From the NCBI RefSeq assembly GCF_006715085.1, contig NZ_VFMM01000002.1, positions 620,001-684,000 on the forward strand: 64,000 nucleotides of DNA. The letters run 5' to 3'. This document shows, piece after piece, positions 39,982 to 49,003 of this stretch. The stretch comes from Kribbella jejuensis. Lineage in GTDB: Bacteria > Actinomycetota > Actinomycetes > Propionibacteriales > Kribbellaceae. Every line of letters starts with the position of its first letter. The first letter of the stretch is position 1. The translations under genes and the position numbers were made by a program. The notes under the pieces were generated by a model that saw only the letters and a program-made list of their open reading frames with translations, was not told where the DNA came from and made no database searches.

Positions 39982-40874
39982 GGCGTGGGCTGATCGGCCG
40001 GATCCTCGGCGCGCACCCGGTCGGGACGGCGTTCGTCACGCCGTACGTCATCTTCCTGGCCGCGGTGTTCGCCTATCCGCTCGGGTTCGCCGTGTACATG
40101 TCGTTCCACGACTACTTCTTCGCGGCGCCCGGCGCGGTGGTGGAGCGCCCGTTCGTGGGATTCGCCAACTATGTGACGGTGTTGTCGGATCCCGCGGTAC
40201 GGCGGGCGTTCGGGAACGTGCTGATCTTCCTGGTGATCAACGTCCCGCTGACCGTGGTGCTGTCGCTCGGCCTGGCCAACGCCCTGAACGCCGCGATCCG
40301 CTGGCGCACCTTCTTCCGCGTCTCGTACTACGTCCCTTATGTCACCGCGTCCGTCGCGGTCGTAGGTGTGTGGCTCTTCCTGTTCAACTCGAACGGGCTC
40401 GTCAACTCAGTTCTGGGCCCACTCGCTCCCGATCCGTCCTGGTTGGTCAATTCAGGCCTGGCCATGCCGACAGTCGCCATCTACGTCACCTGGAAGCAGT
40501 TGGGCTTCTTCATCCTGCTCTACCTGGCCGCGCTGCAGAACGTCTCCAAGGACCTGTACGAGGCCGCCTCGATGGACGGCGCCGGTCGGTGGCAATCGTT
40601 CCTCAACGTGACTGTTCCGGGCGTCCGGCCGGCGACCACGTTGGTGGTGCTGGTGGCGACGGTGACCGGGGCGAACCTGTTCACCGAGCCCTACCTGCTG
40701 ACCGGAGGCGGCGGCCCGGACGGTGCATCCGCCTCACCGGTACTGATCATGTATCAGCGCGGGATCGAGCAGGGGCACCCGGATGTGGGCGCGGCGATCG
40801 GGGTGTTGCTGGTGATCGGCGTGCTCTTGCTGGCGCTTGTCGAACGGCGGTTCGTCGGGAGGGAGGAGTCGTGA
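39978..40874 (+). CDS. Carbohydrate ABC transporter permease, MalF type
   Basis: The 298-residue permease overlaps the receptor stop as ATGA. It has six hydrophobic helices and the EAA loop DLYEAASMDGAGRWQSFLNVTVPGVRP. It is the first half of the membrane channel for the right-hand importer, with no ATPase gene nearby, so a shared ATPase is expected. Confidence 0.93.
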   Translation: MRRGLIGRILGAHPVGTAFVTPYVIFLAAVFAYPLGFAVYMSFHDYFFAAPGAVVERPFVGFANYVTVLSDPAVRRAFGNVLIFLVINVPLTVVLSLGLANALNAAIRWRTFFRVSYYVPYVTASVAVVGVWLFLFNSNGLVNSVLGPLAPDPSWLVNSGLAMPTVAIYVTWKQLGFFILLYLAALQNVSKDLYEAASMDGAGRWQSFLNVTVPGVRPATTLVVLVATVTGANLFTEPYLLTGGGGPDGASASPVLIMYQRGIEQGHPDVGAAIGVLLVIGVLLLALVERRFVGREES

Positions 40875-41689
40875 AGCTGAAGTTCGTCGCGCTGCTGGTC
40901 GGCGCCTTCGTCTTCCTGTTCCCCTTCTACTACATGCTGATCGGCTCGCTGCAGGCGGAACCGGATCCGTCGGTTTCCGGAGCGTTCCCGAAAGCCGGAA
41001 ACCTGACGTTCCACAACTACGCCGAGATCAACAAGTCGATCCACCTCGGCCGCTCACTGATCAACTCCGGCATCTTCACCGGCGGCGTGATCCTCGGGAC
41101 GCTGGTGTTCGGCGTCCTCGCGGGCTACGCACTGGCTCGGTTGCAGTTCCGCGGGCGCGGCGTGGTGTTCAACCTGATGCTGCTGATCCAGGTCGTGCCG
41201 TTCCAGTTGCTGACGATCCCGCTGTACGTGCTGATCGTGCGCAGCTACGGGCTGGCCGACTCCTACCTCGGGATGATCCTGCCCTTCCTGATCAACTCCA
41301 CCGCGGTCTTCGTCTTCCGGCAGTATTTCCTGCAGTTGCCGGCCGAGCTGTTCGACGCGGCCCGGATCGACGGGGCGTCCGAGCTGAGCATCCTCTGGCG
41401 GGTCGCGGTACCGCTCGTCCGGCCGGCGCTGCTCACCGCCGTACTGCTGACCTTCATCGGGCCGTGGAACGAGTTCCTCTGGCCGTTCCTGATCACCAAG
41501 CAGCAGGACCTGCAGCCGCTCGCGGTCTCGCTGTCCAACTACCTGACCACCGTCTCGGCCCGGGCGGCGAACCCGTTCGGCGCCGTCCTCGCCGGGGCCT
41601 GCGTACTGGCCGCACCGGCCGTGACCTTGTTCATCGTCTTCCAGCGCCGGTTCATCTCCACGAACCTGTCGTCCGGCGTCAAAGGCTGA
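40871..41689 (+). CDS. Carbohydrate ABC transporter permease, MalG type
   Basis: The 272-residue permease starts at the GTG overlapping the previous stop (GTGA). The EAA loop is ELFDAARIDGASELSILWRVAVPLVRPAL and the tail reads RRFISTNLSSGVKG. It completes the right-hand importer. GH130 follows after 17 bp. Confidence 0.93.
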   Translation: MKLKFVALLVGAFVFLFPFYYMLIGSLQAEPDPSVSGAFPKAGNLTFHNYAEINKSIHLGRSLINSGIFTGGVILGTLVFGVLAGYALARLQFRGRGVVFNLMLLIQVVPFQLLTIPLYVLIVRSYGLADSYLGMILPFLINSTAVFVFRQYFLQLPAELFDAARIDGASELSILWRVAVPLVRPALLTAVLLTFIGPWNEFLWPFLITKQQDLQPLAVSLSNYLTTVSARAANPFGAVLAGACVLAAPAVTLFIVFQRRFISTNLSSGVKG

Positions 41690-41706
41690 TCCCAGAAGGG
41701 CTTCTC

Positions 41707-42765
41707 GTGACTGTTCCCTACACGCTGACCCGCGTCGGCGTCCTGATGACGCCCGAGCCGGGCAACGACCTCGAGACCGAGGGCGTGCTGAACCCGGCTA
41801 CCGGACACACCCCGGACGGGCAGCTGTACCTGCTGCCCCGACTCGTTGCTGCAGGCAACGTATCCCGGGTCGGGCTGGCCGCCGTGGTGCTCGAGGATGG
41901 GGTGCCGGCCGGCGTCCGGCGCGAAGGGGTTGTGCTCGCACCGGATGAGGGGTGGGAGCGCGGCAAGAACAACGCCGGCGTGGAGGATCCGCGGGTGACG
42001 TACGTACCGTCGCTCGGGCTGCACGTGATGACGTACGTCGCGTACGGTCCGCTCGGGCCCAAACCGGCGCTCGCGGTGTCGTCGGACCTGCGGGAGTGGC
42101 GGCGGCTCGGGCCGTTGCACTTCGAGTACCAGCCCGACCTGGACACCGACCTGAACCTGTTCCCGAACAAGGACACTGTCTTCTTCCCCGAGCCGGTGAC
42201 CGGTCCGGACGGCGTTGCGTCGTACGCGATGCTGCACCGGCCGATGTGGGACCTCGGCTGGTTCCGTGAAGGCGAGGGCGTGCACCTGCCGGCCGGGATC
42301 ACCGACGACCGGCCGGGGATCTGGGTGTCGTTCGTCCCAGTGGCCGACGTCGAGGCCGACGTCCGGAATCTCGTCCACCTGCGCAACCACCGGCTGGTCG
42401 CGATGTCGGAGTACCCGTTCGAGGAGCTCAAGATCGGCGCCGGTCCCGCGCCACTGCGAGTTCCCGAGGGGTGGCTCGTGATCCACCACGGCGTCACCGG
42501 CGAGCAGCCGCAGGGCTTCGATCCGACGACTCAGAAGGTCGAGTACGCGGCCGGCGCGCTGCTGCTGGACCCGGACGACGTTACCCGGGTGGTCGCCCGG
42601 ACCGCGGAACCGCTGCTCGTCCCGGAAACCGAGGCGGAGAAGGTCGGAACCGTCGGAAACGTCGTGTTCCCGACTGCGATCGAGGAGATCGACGGTCAGC
42701 ACTATGTCTTCTACGGCATGGCCGACGCCGCGATCGGTGTCGCCAGATTGGACCGGACACCATGA
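41707..42765 (+). CDS. GH130-like glycoside phosphorylase/hydrolase
   Basis: The 352-residue protein has the five-bladed propeller pattern of GH130, with ETEGVLNPATGHTPDGQLYLLPR at the first blade and the conserved acid in NNAGVEDPRVTYV. Characterised GH130 members mostly phosphorolyse beta-1,4- or beta-1,2-mannosides, releasing mannose-1-phosphate; some are hydrolases. There is no signal peptide, so it acts on imported oligosaccharide. The start is GTG 41707 with AGAAGGG upstream; its stop overlaps the next gene by four bases. Its presence argues for a mannose-containing substrate on this side of the locus. Confidence 0.85.
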   Translation: MTVPYTLTRVGVLMTPEPGNDLETEGVLNPATGHTPDGQLYLLPRLVAAGNVSRVGLAAVVLEDGVPAGVRREGVVLAPDEGWERGKNNAGVEDPRVTYVPSLGLHVMTYVAYGPLGPKPALAVSSDLREWRRLGPLHFEYQPDLDTDLNLFPNKDTVFFPEPVTGPDGVASYAMLHRPMWDLGWFREGEGVHLPAGITDDRPGIWVSFVPVADVEADVRNLVHLRNHRLVAMSEYPFEELKIGAGPAPLRVPEGWLVIHHGVTGEQPQGFDPTTQKVEYAAGALLLDPDDVTRVVARTAEPLLVPETEAEKVGTVGNVVFPTAIEEIDGQHYVFYGMADAAIGVARLDRTP

Positions 42766-44614
42766 AACCGACTCGTCGCACCGTCCTCGGCGGCGCCTTC
42801 GCGGCAGCTGCTGCTTCCTCCGTCTCGCTCCCTGCGCGTGCCGCCGGGCGGCTCTCCAACCTCGCCCATCTCGACTTCCTCCGCACCACAGTCGTACCGC
42901 CCACGGCCCCCGGGCACACGACGTACGGCTCGGGCCCGCTCGGCGTGCTCTGGACGTATGCCGAGCACCAGGCCGACGGGTCGTACAGGCGGGTCGGCGG
43001 TGGAACCTACGACGCCGCGACGAACACCTACGGGCAAGGCGCTTTCAACGCGGACGACATCGCGCGGGCTGCCGTCGTGTACGTGCGGCATTGGCAGCTT
43101 TTTCGGCGTACGTCGTCGCTCGACGCGGCACGCGGGCTGCTGCGGGCGTTGACGTTTCTGCAGTCGCCGAACGGCAACGTCGTCCTGTGGATGCAGCCCG
43201 ACGGCACCCTGAATCCGAGCGCGAAGCCGGTCGAGCTGCCGGATCCGTCCGACTCCGGGCCGTCGTACTGGCTGGCCCGAACGGTCTGGGCGTTGGGGGA
43301 GGGGTACGCCACTTTCCGGCACACGGACAGCGCCTTCGCGGGTTTCCTGCGCGAGCGGCTCGAGTTGGCGATTGCGGCGCTCGAACGCCAGGTGCTGGTG
43401 CGGTACGGCTCGTACAACATCATTGACGGTCGGCGTCTCCCGGCCTGGCTGATCGTCAACGGCGCTGACGCGACGTCCGAGGCGGTACTGGGGTTGGCGC
43501 TTACGCACGAGCCGGCGGGTCTGCGGCCGCGCGTCGAGCGCTTGCTCGCTTCGCGGAGGGCATCGCGAAGCTGAGCGCCGGCTCGACTCGGGTCTGGCCG
43601 TTCCGCGCGTTGCTGCCGTGGGCCGAATCGATTTCCGACTGGCATGCCTGGGGCGCGCAGATGCCCTCCGCGCTCGCCGCCGCATCGTCCGTCCTCGGCC
43701 GTCCGGACCTCCTCGGTCCGGCGATCGGTGACACTGTGGGCTTCACCCCGCTGCTGCTCGCTTCGGGCGGTCCCGACAACGGCTGGCTCCCGGTCCCGAT
43801 CGACCGTTCGCAGATCGCGTACGGCGTCGACGCTCGGCTGCAAGCTCTGGTCGCCGTCGGTCAGCACCACCTCGCCGCCTTCGCCGCCGCGTGGTACTTC
43901 GGCTCGAACCGCGCCGGCCAGCCGATGTACGACCCGACCACGGGCCGCACGTACGACGGCATCTCCGGGGACGGCACGATCAACCGCAACTCCGGCGCCG
44001 AGTCGTCCATCCACGGCCAGCTCTCGATGCTCGCCCTCGACGCCCATCCCGAGATCGCGCGGCTGTCGGGCACGCCGACGTACGACGGTCTGCAGATCGT
44101 CGAGGCAGAGACGGCCACCGGCGGCGAGGTCGTCACGCCGCCGTCGGCGTGGACGGGCGAATCCCAGTGGAGCAACGGCTCGTACCTGTCGCTGGACGGC
44201 ACCGCGGCGTGGACAGTTCCCGCCGCCACTCAACCGCGGCTCGTTCTCCCGGTCGTGAACGTACTCGAAACCTCCAGCCGAACGCTGTGGAGCCTGGGGC
44301 CGCTCGACTACCAAGGCGGCCCCCAAGGCATCTCGGCCGCGCCCGGTGCCCTGCTACCCCTGACTCTCCCCAAACCGCTCCCGGCCCGGGCCACCACCAT
44401 CACCGCCGCCGGCACCGCCCAGATCGACGCTCTGCTGCTCCTCCCACTCCTCAGCAGCCTCAAGATCGGCAACGCCACGTTGCTGGTCAACCTGGACACA
44501 CACCCACGACCCGTCGCCGGCAAAAACGCCTGGAACTACAACTCCTCCGGCCACCTAGTTACCCAAGGCAAACCAATCGTCCAACCAGGCGGCTTCACCG
44601 TCCTACTCGACTGA
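42762..44614 (+). pseudogene. Secreted protein of unknown function, single-base frameshift
   Basis: The first part (ATG 42762) has a Tat signal (MKPTRRTVLGGAFAAAAASS) and an alpha-helical repeat-like domain (NADDIARAAVVYVRHWQLF, SYWLARTVWALGEGYATF) that looks like an alpha/alpha-barrel. It stops early at 43572-43574. The continuation is in another frame from about 43541: FAEGIAKLSAG, then WAESISDWHAWGAQMPSALAAA, ending at 44614 with a beta-rich C-terminal domain. A shift of -1 (or +2) between about 43530 and 43556 restores a single reading of roughly 617 residues. The family was not recognised; a glycosidase-like or glycan-binding role is inferred from operon position. It may be a real mutation or a sequencing error. 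Confidence 0.82.
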
Positions 44615-44624
44615 CCGGGTGTCA

Positions 44625-45332
44625 TCAGCTGATCAGGATCTTCGGAGGTAGGCCCGTGAGGGCTTTGACGTCGCGGGTGAGGTGGGCCTGGTCGGCGTAG
44701 CCGGTGATCATCGCGACGTCCGCCAACGGCAGCCCGGTGCGGGCGTGGTCGAGCGCGACGTTCATCCAGAGCACGCGGTCGAGCATCTTCGGGCCGTAGC
44801 CGAATGCGTCCAGGCAGCGGCGGTGCAGTTGGCGTTCGCTCAGGCCGATCGTGCCGGCCAGCCTTGAGACGCCGGCGGTGCCGCGAAGCAGACCGGTCCG
44901 GACGCTGTCGAGGATGTGCGTTGTCAGCCGGTCCGCCGGTTCGTCGAGCAGTCTCGCGACTTCCAGATCCAGCGCGTCGGCACGGTCGGGCGCGGACCTG
45001 ATCCGGTCGAGCAGGCGGCGGCTGCGGTTCGGCGACCAGAGCTCGGCGAGCGGGACGCGTTCGTTCAGCAGGTCGCGAGCCGGTATGCCGAGGAACGCCG
45101 GCGCGGACCCCGGCGCGAACCGGATCCCGGCGTACCGCGTTCCCCGCGGCGCGCTCCCGGTCCACGCGTGAGTGTCCGGACCGGCAACGTACAGCTCGTC
45201 GTCCATCAGCAACACGTCCATGCACCCGTCGGGCAGGATCCGGAACTCCCCGCCCTCGGCCGTCCGCGTCCACAGCGCAGCCCCGGCGATACGCGCAGCG
45301 CGCTCCCGGTACGGCTCAACCGCAACAGTCAC
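44625..45332 (-). CDS. AraC family transcriptional regulator
   Basis: The 235-residue regulator has an N-terminal sensing domain (FRILPDGCMDVLLMDDELYVAGPD, the DUF6597-like pattern) and a C-terminal double helix-turn-helix (GLSERQLHRRCLDAFGYGPKMLDRVLWMN, ADVAMITGYADQAHLTRDVKALTGLPPKIL). The start is GTG 45332; TTG 45347 is an alternative. It converges on the secreted-protein gene with a 10-bp gap. Its targets are not evident. Confidence 0.9.
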   Translation of the reverse strand: MTVAVEPYRERAARIAGAALWTRTAEGGEFRILPDGCMDVLLMDDELYVAGPDTHAWTGSAPRGTRYAGIRFAPGSAPAFLGIPARDLLNERVPLAELWSPNRSRRLLDRIRSAPDRADALDLEVARLLDEPADRLTTHILDSVRTGLLRGTAGVSRLAGTIGLSERQLHRRCLDAFGYGPKMLDRVLWMNVALDHARTGLPLADVAMITGYADQAHLTRDVKALTGLPPKILIS

Positions 45333-45446
45333 AACTCCAGTCTGCAACGCCCTACCGACAGTTCTGGCTGCGGAGGAGCTACCGACGGGACGATCTGACC
45401 GGTGTACCGCTGCTCGGGCGGAAGATCGCGCCGCAGGGATCCGGCC

Positions 45447-45745
45447 TCGTACTCGCGCAGCCGTACGTCCGACGCGGTCGCGTGGCAGGCGCCACTACAC
45501 GTCCACCACACCGACGACCAGGCGTGGTACATGGTGCCGGGGATGCTCGACTGAACATCGCCGGCGAGTACTACGACGTACCCGCCGGCGCCGGCAATGT
45601 CGGCCCGCGCGGCGTACCGCACACGTTCGGGAACCCGTCCGGCGAGCCGGCTCGGTTACGTGCTGGTCATGTCGGCGACCACGCAGGCGGTGCTGGCCGA
45701 GTTGCACGGCGGCCTCTCGGGTGACGTCGGGGCGTTGTTCGAAGT
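45447..45745 (+). pseudogene. Decayed cupin-domain gene
   Basis: Three pieces in different frames read as one small cupin. They are WQAPLHVHHTDDQAWYMVPGMLD followed by a stop, then EYYDVPAGAGNVGPRGVPHTFGNPSGEPAR, then YVLVMSATTQAVLAELHGG. The HxH metal motif and the GPRGVPHTF second motif are recognisable, but a stop and at least two frame changes break the gene and no start is clear. It accounts for most of the 430-bp gap between the AraC and VanW genes. Confidence 0.75.
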
Positions 45746-45768
45746 AAGGGTGTTTGCTGCTCGGATGA

Positions 45769-46698
45769 TCAGGTCGGTACGACGACGTCGACGACGGGCA
45801 CGTCGACCGGCAGGTACTTGACCAGGGCAACGTTTTCGCGGATCAGTTCGTCGCGGACCGGCGTACCGGTGCGGCGGTCGATCACCGTGCGCCAGATCTC
45901 GTTCCGGCGGAAGTAGTCGGCGCCGACGCGCAGGAAACGCTCGCCCTTCGAGAACACGCGGTACGACGATTCGGCCGGTACGTCGGCCAGGATCTCGCCC
46001 TCCAGGTACCGCTCGCCGACGCCGACGTGCAGCTGGAACGTCTGGTCGGTGTCGTTGCGGAACTGCAGATCCACGTAGTTGTAGACGATGCTGCAACCGA
46101 CACCCCACGGCAGTACGCGACCGTTGTCCGGGAACGGGTCGAAGCTGTGCGTCGACCGCTGCGTCACGGTCAACGGCGAATGCAGCACCATCCAGTGCAG
46201 CAGGTTCGCGAGCTGGCAGATGCCGCCGCCGATCCCCGGTTTGGCGTGCCCGTTCGACAGCCGCATACCCTTCGCGTATCCCTTGCGGCGGGTCGCGTTA
46301 CCGACCACCTTGTTGAACGAGAACGTCTCGCCCGGCCGGATCAACAGCCCGTCCACCTGCGCGCACGCGAGCTTCAGGTTCGTCACCTTGTTGTGCTGCA
46401 TCCACATCTCGGTCTCCCCGAGCTGCCTGAGCAGCAACGACTTGTGGCGCTTGATTCGCACCGGTAGGTCGCCGGCGGCGCGCTGATCGGCGTACGGCGT
46501 ACTCGACCGCATCCACTCGATCCGCTTGACGGCCCGGTGGTACCGCACAGCGACCGGGTACAACAGCCCGATCCGCTCACTCCACCGCTTCCGCCGCACC
46601 GCAGGCAACACCCGCGCCCGTTCGGCCGCACTCAACTCGTCGACCCCGACCCGCGGCGCACCCTCATCCACCGATGTGACAGCTGTACTCACAGACAT
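45769..46698 (-). CDS. VanW family protein
   Basis: The 309-residue protein has the VanW domain, including LLIRPGETFSFNKVVGNATRRKGYAKG, GIGGGICQLANLLHWMVLHSPLTV and VGCSIVYNYVDLQFRNDT. VanW was named from vancomycin-resistance clusters, but its activity is unknown; a cell-wall role is assumed. No signal peptide is visible. ATG 46698 is chosen; the frame stays open to 47193, but that extension is Gly/Trp/Val-rich translation of the CCACCC-rich spacer and is not credible. Confidence 0.87.
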   Translation of the reverse strand: MSVSTAVTSVDEGAPRVGVDELSAAERARVLPAVRRKRWSERIGLLYPVAVRYHRAVKRIEWMRSSTPYADQRAAGDLPVRIKRHKSLLLRQLGETEMWMQHNKVTNLKLACAQVDGLLIRPGETFSFNKVVGNATRRKGYAKGMRLSNGHAKPGIGGGICQLANLLHWMVLHSPLTVTQRSTHSFDPFPDNGRVLPWGVGCSIVYNYVDLQFRNDTDQTFQLHVGVGERYLEGEILADVPAESSYRVFSKGERFLRVGADYFRRNEIWRTVIDRRTGTPVRDELIRENVALVKYLPVDVPVVDVVVPT

Positions 46699-47256
46699 CC
46701 CCGTTTCCCCGAGTCCATTTCCCGCACCGTAAGCCGCCCCCACCTCGACCCGGTGACAACCACCCCACAATCCCCTCGCACCCCTAAGACGCCCCCCACC
46801 CCCAAAGAGTTGCCCCAACCAATTCCCCACCCCCACTGCACGCCCTCCCAACAACACACCGCCCGAACCCCGCCCCACCCAACCCACGCCCGCCGCCCGA
46901 ACCTCGAAACCCCCAGCCCCTGCAACCCAGCCGCCCACACCTACACCCACCCACACGCCGCAGCAGCACGTGATTGCACCTGAGCCGCTTGGGTCCACGC
47001 CACAACACACCGCGCGCGCCCGCCTCCGCGCCCGAACAGCCCCCGGCCTCGAAGCCTTCACCGCCTGCAACCCAGCCGCCCACGCGCCCCACACGTGCAC
47101 CGCGCGGGGTACGACCGACTCGACCCACGAGTGGCGCCGGGGCATCGGGACCTCCAGCCGCTGCAAACAGCCGTCGACGCCTACACCCACCAACGTTCCG
47201 AGGGAGGCGCGCGGCTGGCGCGCGAGGCGTGCGTTAGGACTGCGGTTGCTGGAGGA
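46699..47256. other. Low-complexity spacer with degenerate repeats, no gene seen
   Basis: The 558 bp are strongly strand-biased on the plus strand toward C and A (CCACCC, CACCCC) and poor in G up to about 47100. Three degenerate copies of a CTGCAA-AGCCG...CCTACACCCACC-like block occur: around 46918-46955, at 47066-47090 (closest match CCTGCAACCCAGCCGCCCAC), and at 47157-47192. No ORF with plausible codon use or known domain was found. It must contain the VanW promoter near its left end. Confidence 0.6.
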
Positions 47257-49002
47257 TCAGTCGAGTTCGAGGGCGGTGCAGATCCAGCGGTTGCGGCGGA
47301 TCTCGAGACGGAGGGCGACCGCTCGGGAACGCTGCCCGTGCCGCACGTGGGCGGCGACCTCGGCGATCGCGGGTTGCGGCATGAAGACCCGCACCGAGCG
47401 GACGGTGCTCTTTTCCTTCGCCCCGCGAGTACCGGCAGTCGAGTTCAAGCCGAGCAGACGAACCCGCCGGTTCAGCTCCAGAAACACCTGATCATCCGTG
47501 AACCGCACCAATTGCGAAATCGGCCGATCCCCCACCAGCACCTCACTCACCGCCTGAGCCAACCGCCCACCCCACAACCGAGCATCCGGCAACCCAGGCA
47601 GCTCCTCCCGCCCCACCTGAGCCCCACCGCTGGTGCTGGTGGGGGCCGACTTGAGCGGCGTACGATCCCGGTCAGACCGCCCCGAGACGGCGCCCGCCCG
47701 CGCACCCCGAACCTCGCCCACAGCCACGCTCAACTTCGAAGCCGAGTTACCCGCCTCCACGCCACCCGCGTTTGCCGCACCGGCTTGCGCGGGCGACGTC
47801 TCCGTCTCCACGCCGCCCGTGTACGCCACACCGGCTTGGGCGGACGATGTCTCCGCCTCCACGCCGCCCGTGTACGCCGCACCAGCTTGCGCGGCCCCCG
47901 TCATACCGGAGACCGACGTACGCGCCGCAGGCTCCTCACGTCGGGCGACCTCGGACGACTTGGACGCGGCCTGGGGGTCGAGTACTTCGTCCTCGGCGTC
48001 GTCGGCAGTCCTGGCGCCTGACGATTCGGGCTCGGCTGAATTCGGGATGCGCGCATCGTCTGTCGTGTGGAGTGTGATGGGACGCGGGGCGGAGGTGACG
48101 CCGAGGCGGATGATCGCCTGGTGGCGGAGGGCGAGGGCACCCTCGGTCAGTTGGTCGGCGTACCGGGCGGTTGCTGGTAGGTAGTGCTCGTCGTCCCCGC
48201 GTACGGACGCCAGCCGCGGGCGCGTCACCGCGTCGTACATCCCACCCGGCTCGACCGCGCCGGCTCTCCGCGTGAAGGATTCAGCCTCCACCGGTACGAC
48301 GGTCAACGCGCGCTGCGGCATGCTCGGCGAGTTCGCCCCGGCAGACGTCGGCCCGCCCAGAATGTCCTGCTCCCGGTCGGCAGGCTCGCCGACGTCGGTG
48401 GCATCGCCGAACCGTGTGGACTCGCCGGCTGGAGTGGACCCGGAGGCCCGGGTGGATTCGCCCGCCTGGGTGGACTCGGAGGCCGGAGTGGATTCGCCCG
48501 GTCGGGTGGATTTGCCGGACTGGGCGGGTGCGTGGACATCGGCTTCAAGGCTGTCGTGCGCGTCGGGCACCAGCGCGAGGTCTGGAGTTGTCTTGGCCTT
48601 CGCGGCCGGGGTAGAGGCGACCGTGCGGTCGTCGGGGTTCGGGCGAGAGTTGACGGCCATGGGTGCCTCCGGGGTTTGCGGTACTGGTTGGCGGCTGGAC
48701 GTGGGCGCTGGATGCGTGACCGCGGTTGGACTGGCCACGTTCGACGAGGTTGTGCTCGGGGCGATTGGGCTTGCGGTGGTCGCGGGCGGGCTTGGAGTGG
48801 TTGGGCTTGAGGTGGTCGCGTGGAGGTCGGTGCGGCTGCGAGTGGTCGCGCGGGGGTGGCCCGGGTCTGCCGTCGTGCGGGGGTTGGTTTGGGCGGAGTT
48901 GGTTGGCGGTGGGGTTGGGATGGCGGTTACGGAGGGGGCTGGGGTCGGAGTGTGGGGAGCAGTGGCTTGGGGTTTTGAGGGTTGGGGCCGGGGGTGGGTC
49001 AT
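47257..49002 (-). CDS. Rv3235-family protein with long disordered repetitive N-terminus
   Basis: Only the last 120 residues look folded: LPDARLWGGRLAQAVSEVLVGDRPISQLVRFT, VRSVRVFMPQPAIAEVAAHVRHGQRSRAVALRLE and RWICTALEL, the pattern of the actinobacterial Rv3235 (DUF6459) family. The preceding 460 residues are Pro/Thr/Ser/Ala-rich, with runs of ESTPASESTQAGESTRAS-like units and a 17-residue repeat. It begins one base after the LysM gene stop, so the two are cotranscribed. Function is unknown; family members usually lie near the secA/LysM region. Confidence 0.8.
   Translation of the reverse strand: MTHPRPQPSKPQATAPHTPTPAPSVTAIPTPPPTNSAQTNPRTTADPGHPRATTRSRTDLHATTSSPTTPSPPATTASPIAPSTTSSNVASPTAVTHPAPTSSRQPVPQTPEAPMAVNSRPNPDDRTVASTPAAKAKTTPDLALVPDAHDSLEADVHAPAQSGKSTRPGESTPASESTQAGESTRASGSTPAGESTRFGDATDVGEPADREQDILGGPTSAGANSPSMPQRALTVVPVEAESFTRRAGAVEPGGMYDAVTRPRLASVRGDDEHYLPATARYADQLTEGALALRHQAIIRLGVTSAPRPITLHTTDDARIPNSAEPESSGARTADDAEDEVLDPQAASKSSEVARREEPAARTSVSGMTGAAQAGAAYTGGVEAETSSAQAGVAYTGGVETETSPAQAGAANAGGVEAGNSASKLSVAVGEVRGARAGAVSGRSDRDRTPLKSAPTSTSGGAQVGREELPGLPDARLWGGRLAQAVSEVLVGDRPISQLVRFTDDQVFLELNRRVRLLGLNSTAGTRGAKEKSTVRSVRVFMPQPAIAEVAAHVRHGQRSRAVALRLEIRRNRWICTALELD
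47755..47907 (-). repeat. Three tandem 51-bp units inside the Rv3235-family gene
   Basis: CTCCACGCC recurs at 47755, 47806 and 47857, exactly 51 bp apart, each followed by a CCGTGTACGCC- or CCGCGTTTGCC-like block. The units encode 17-residue repeats of the AQAGVAYTGGVETETSP type. The length is a multiple of three, so copy number can change without a frameshift. Confidence 0.85.
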
Positions 49003-49003
49003 G

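Noticed and set aside
46699..47193. A longer VanW protein starting at 47193
   Set aside because: The extra 165 residues are Gly/Trp/Val low complexity translated from the CCACCC-rich spacer and resemble nothing in the VanW family.
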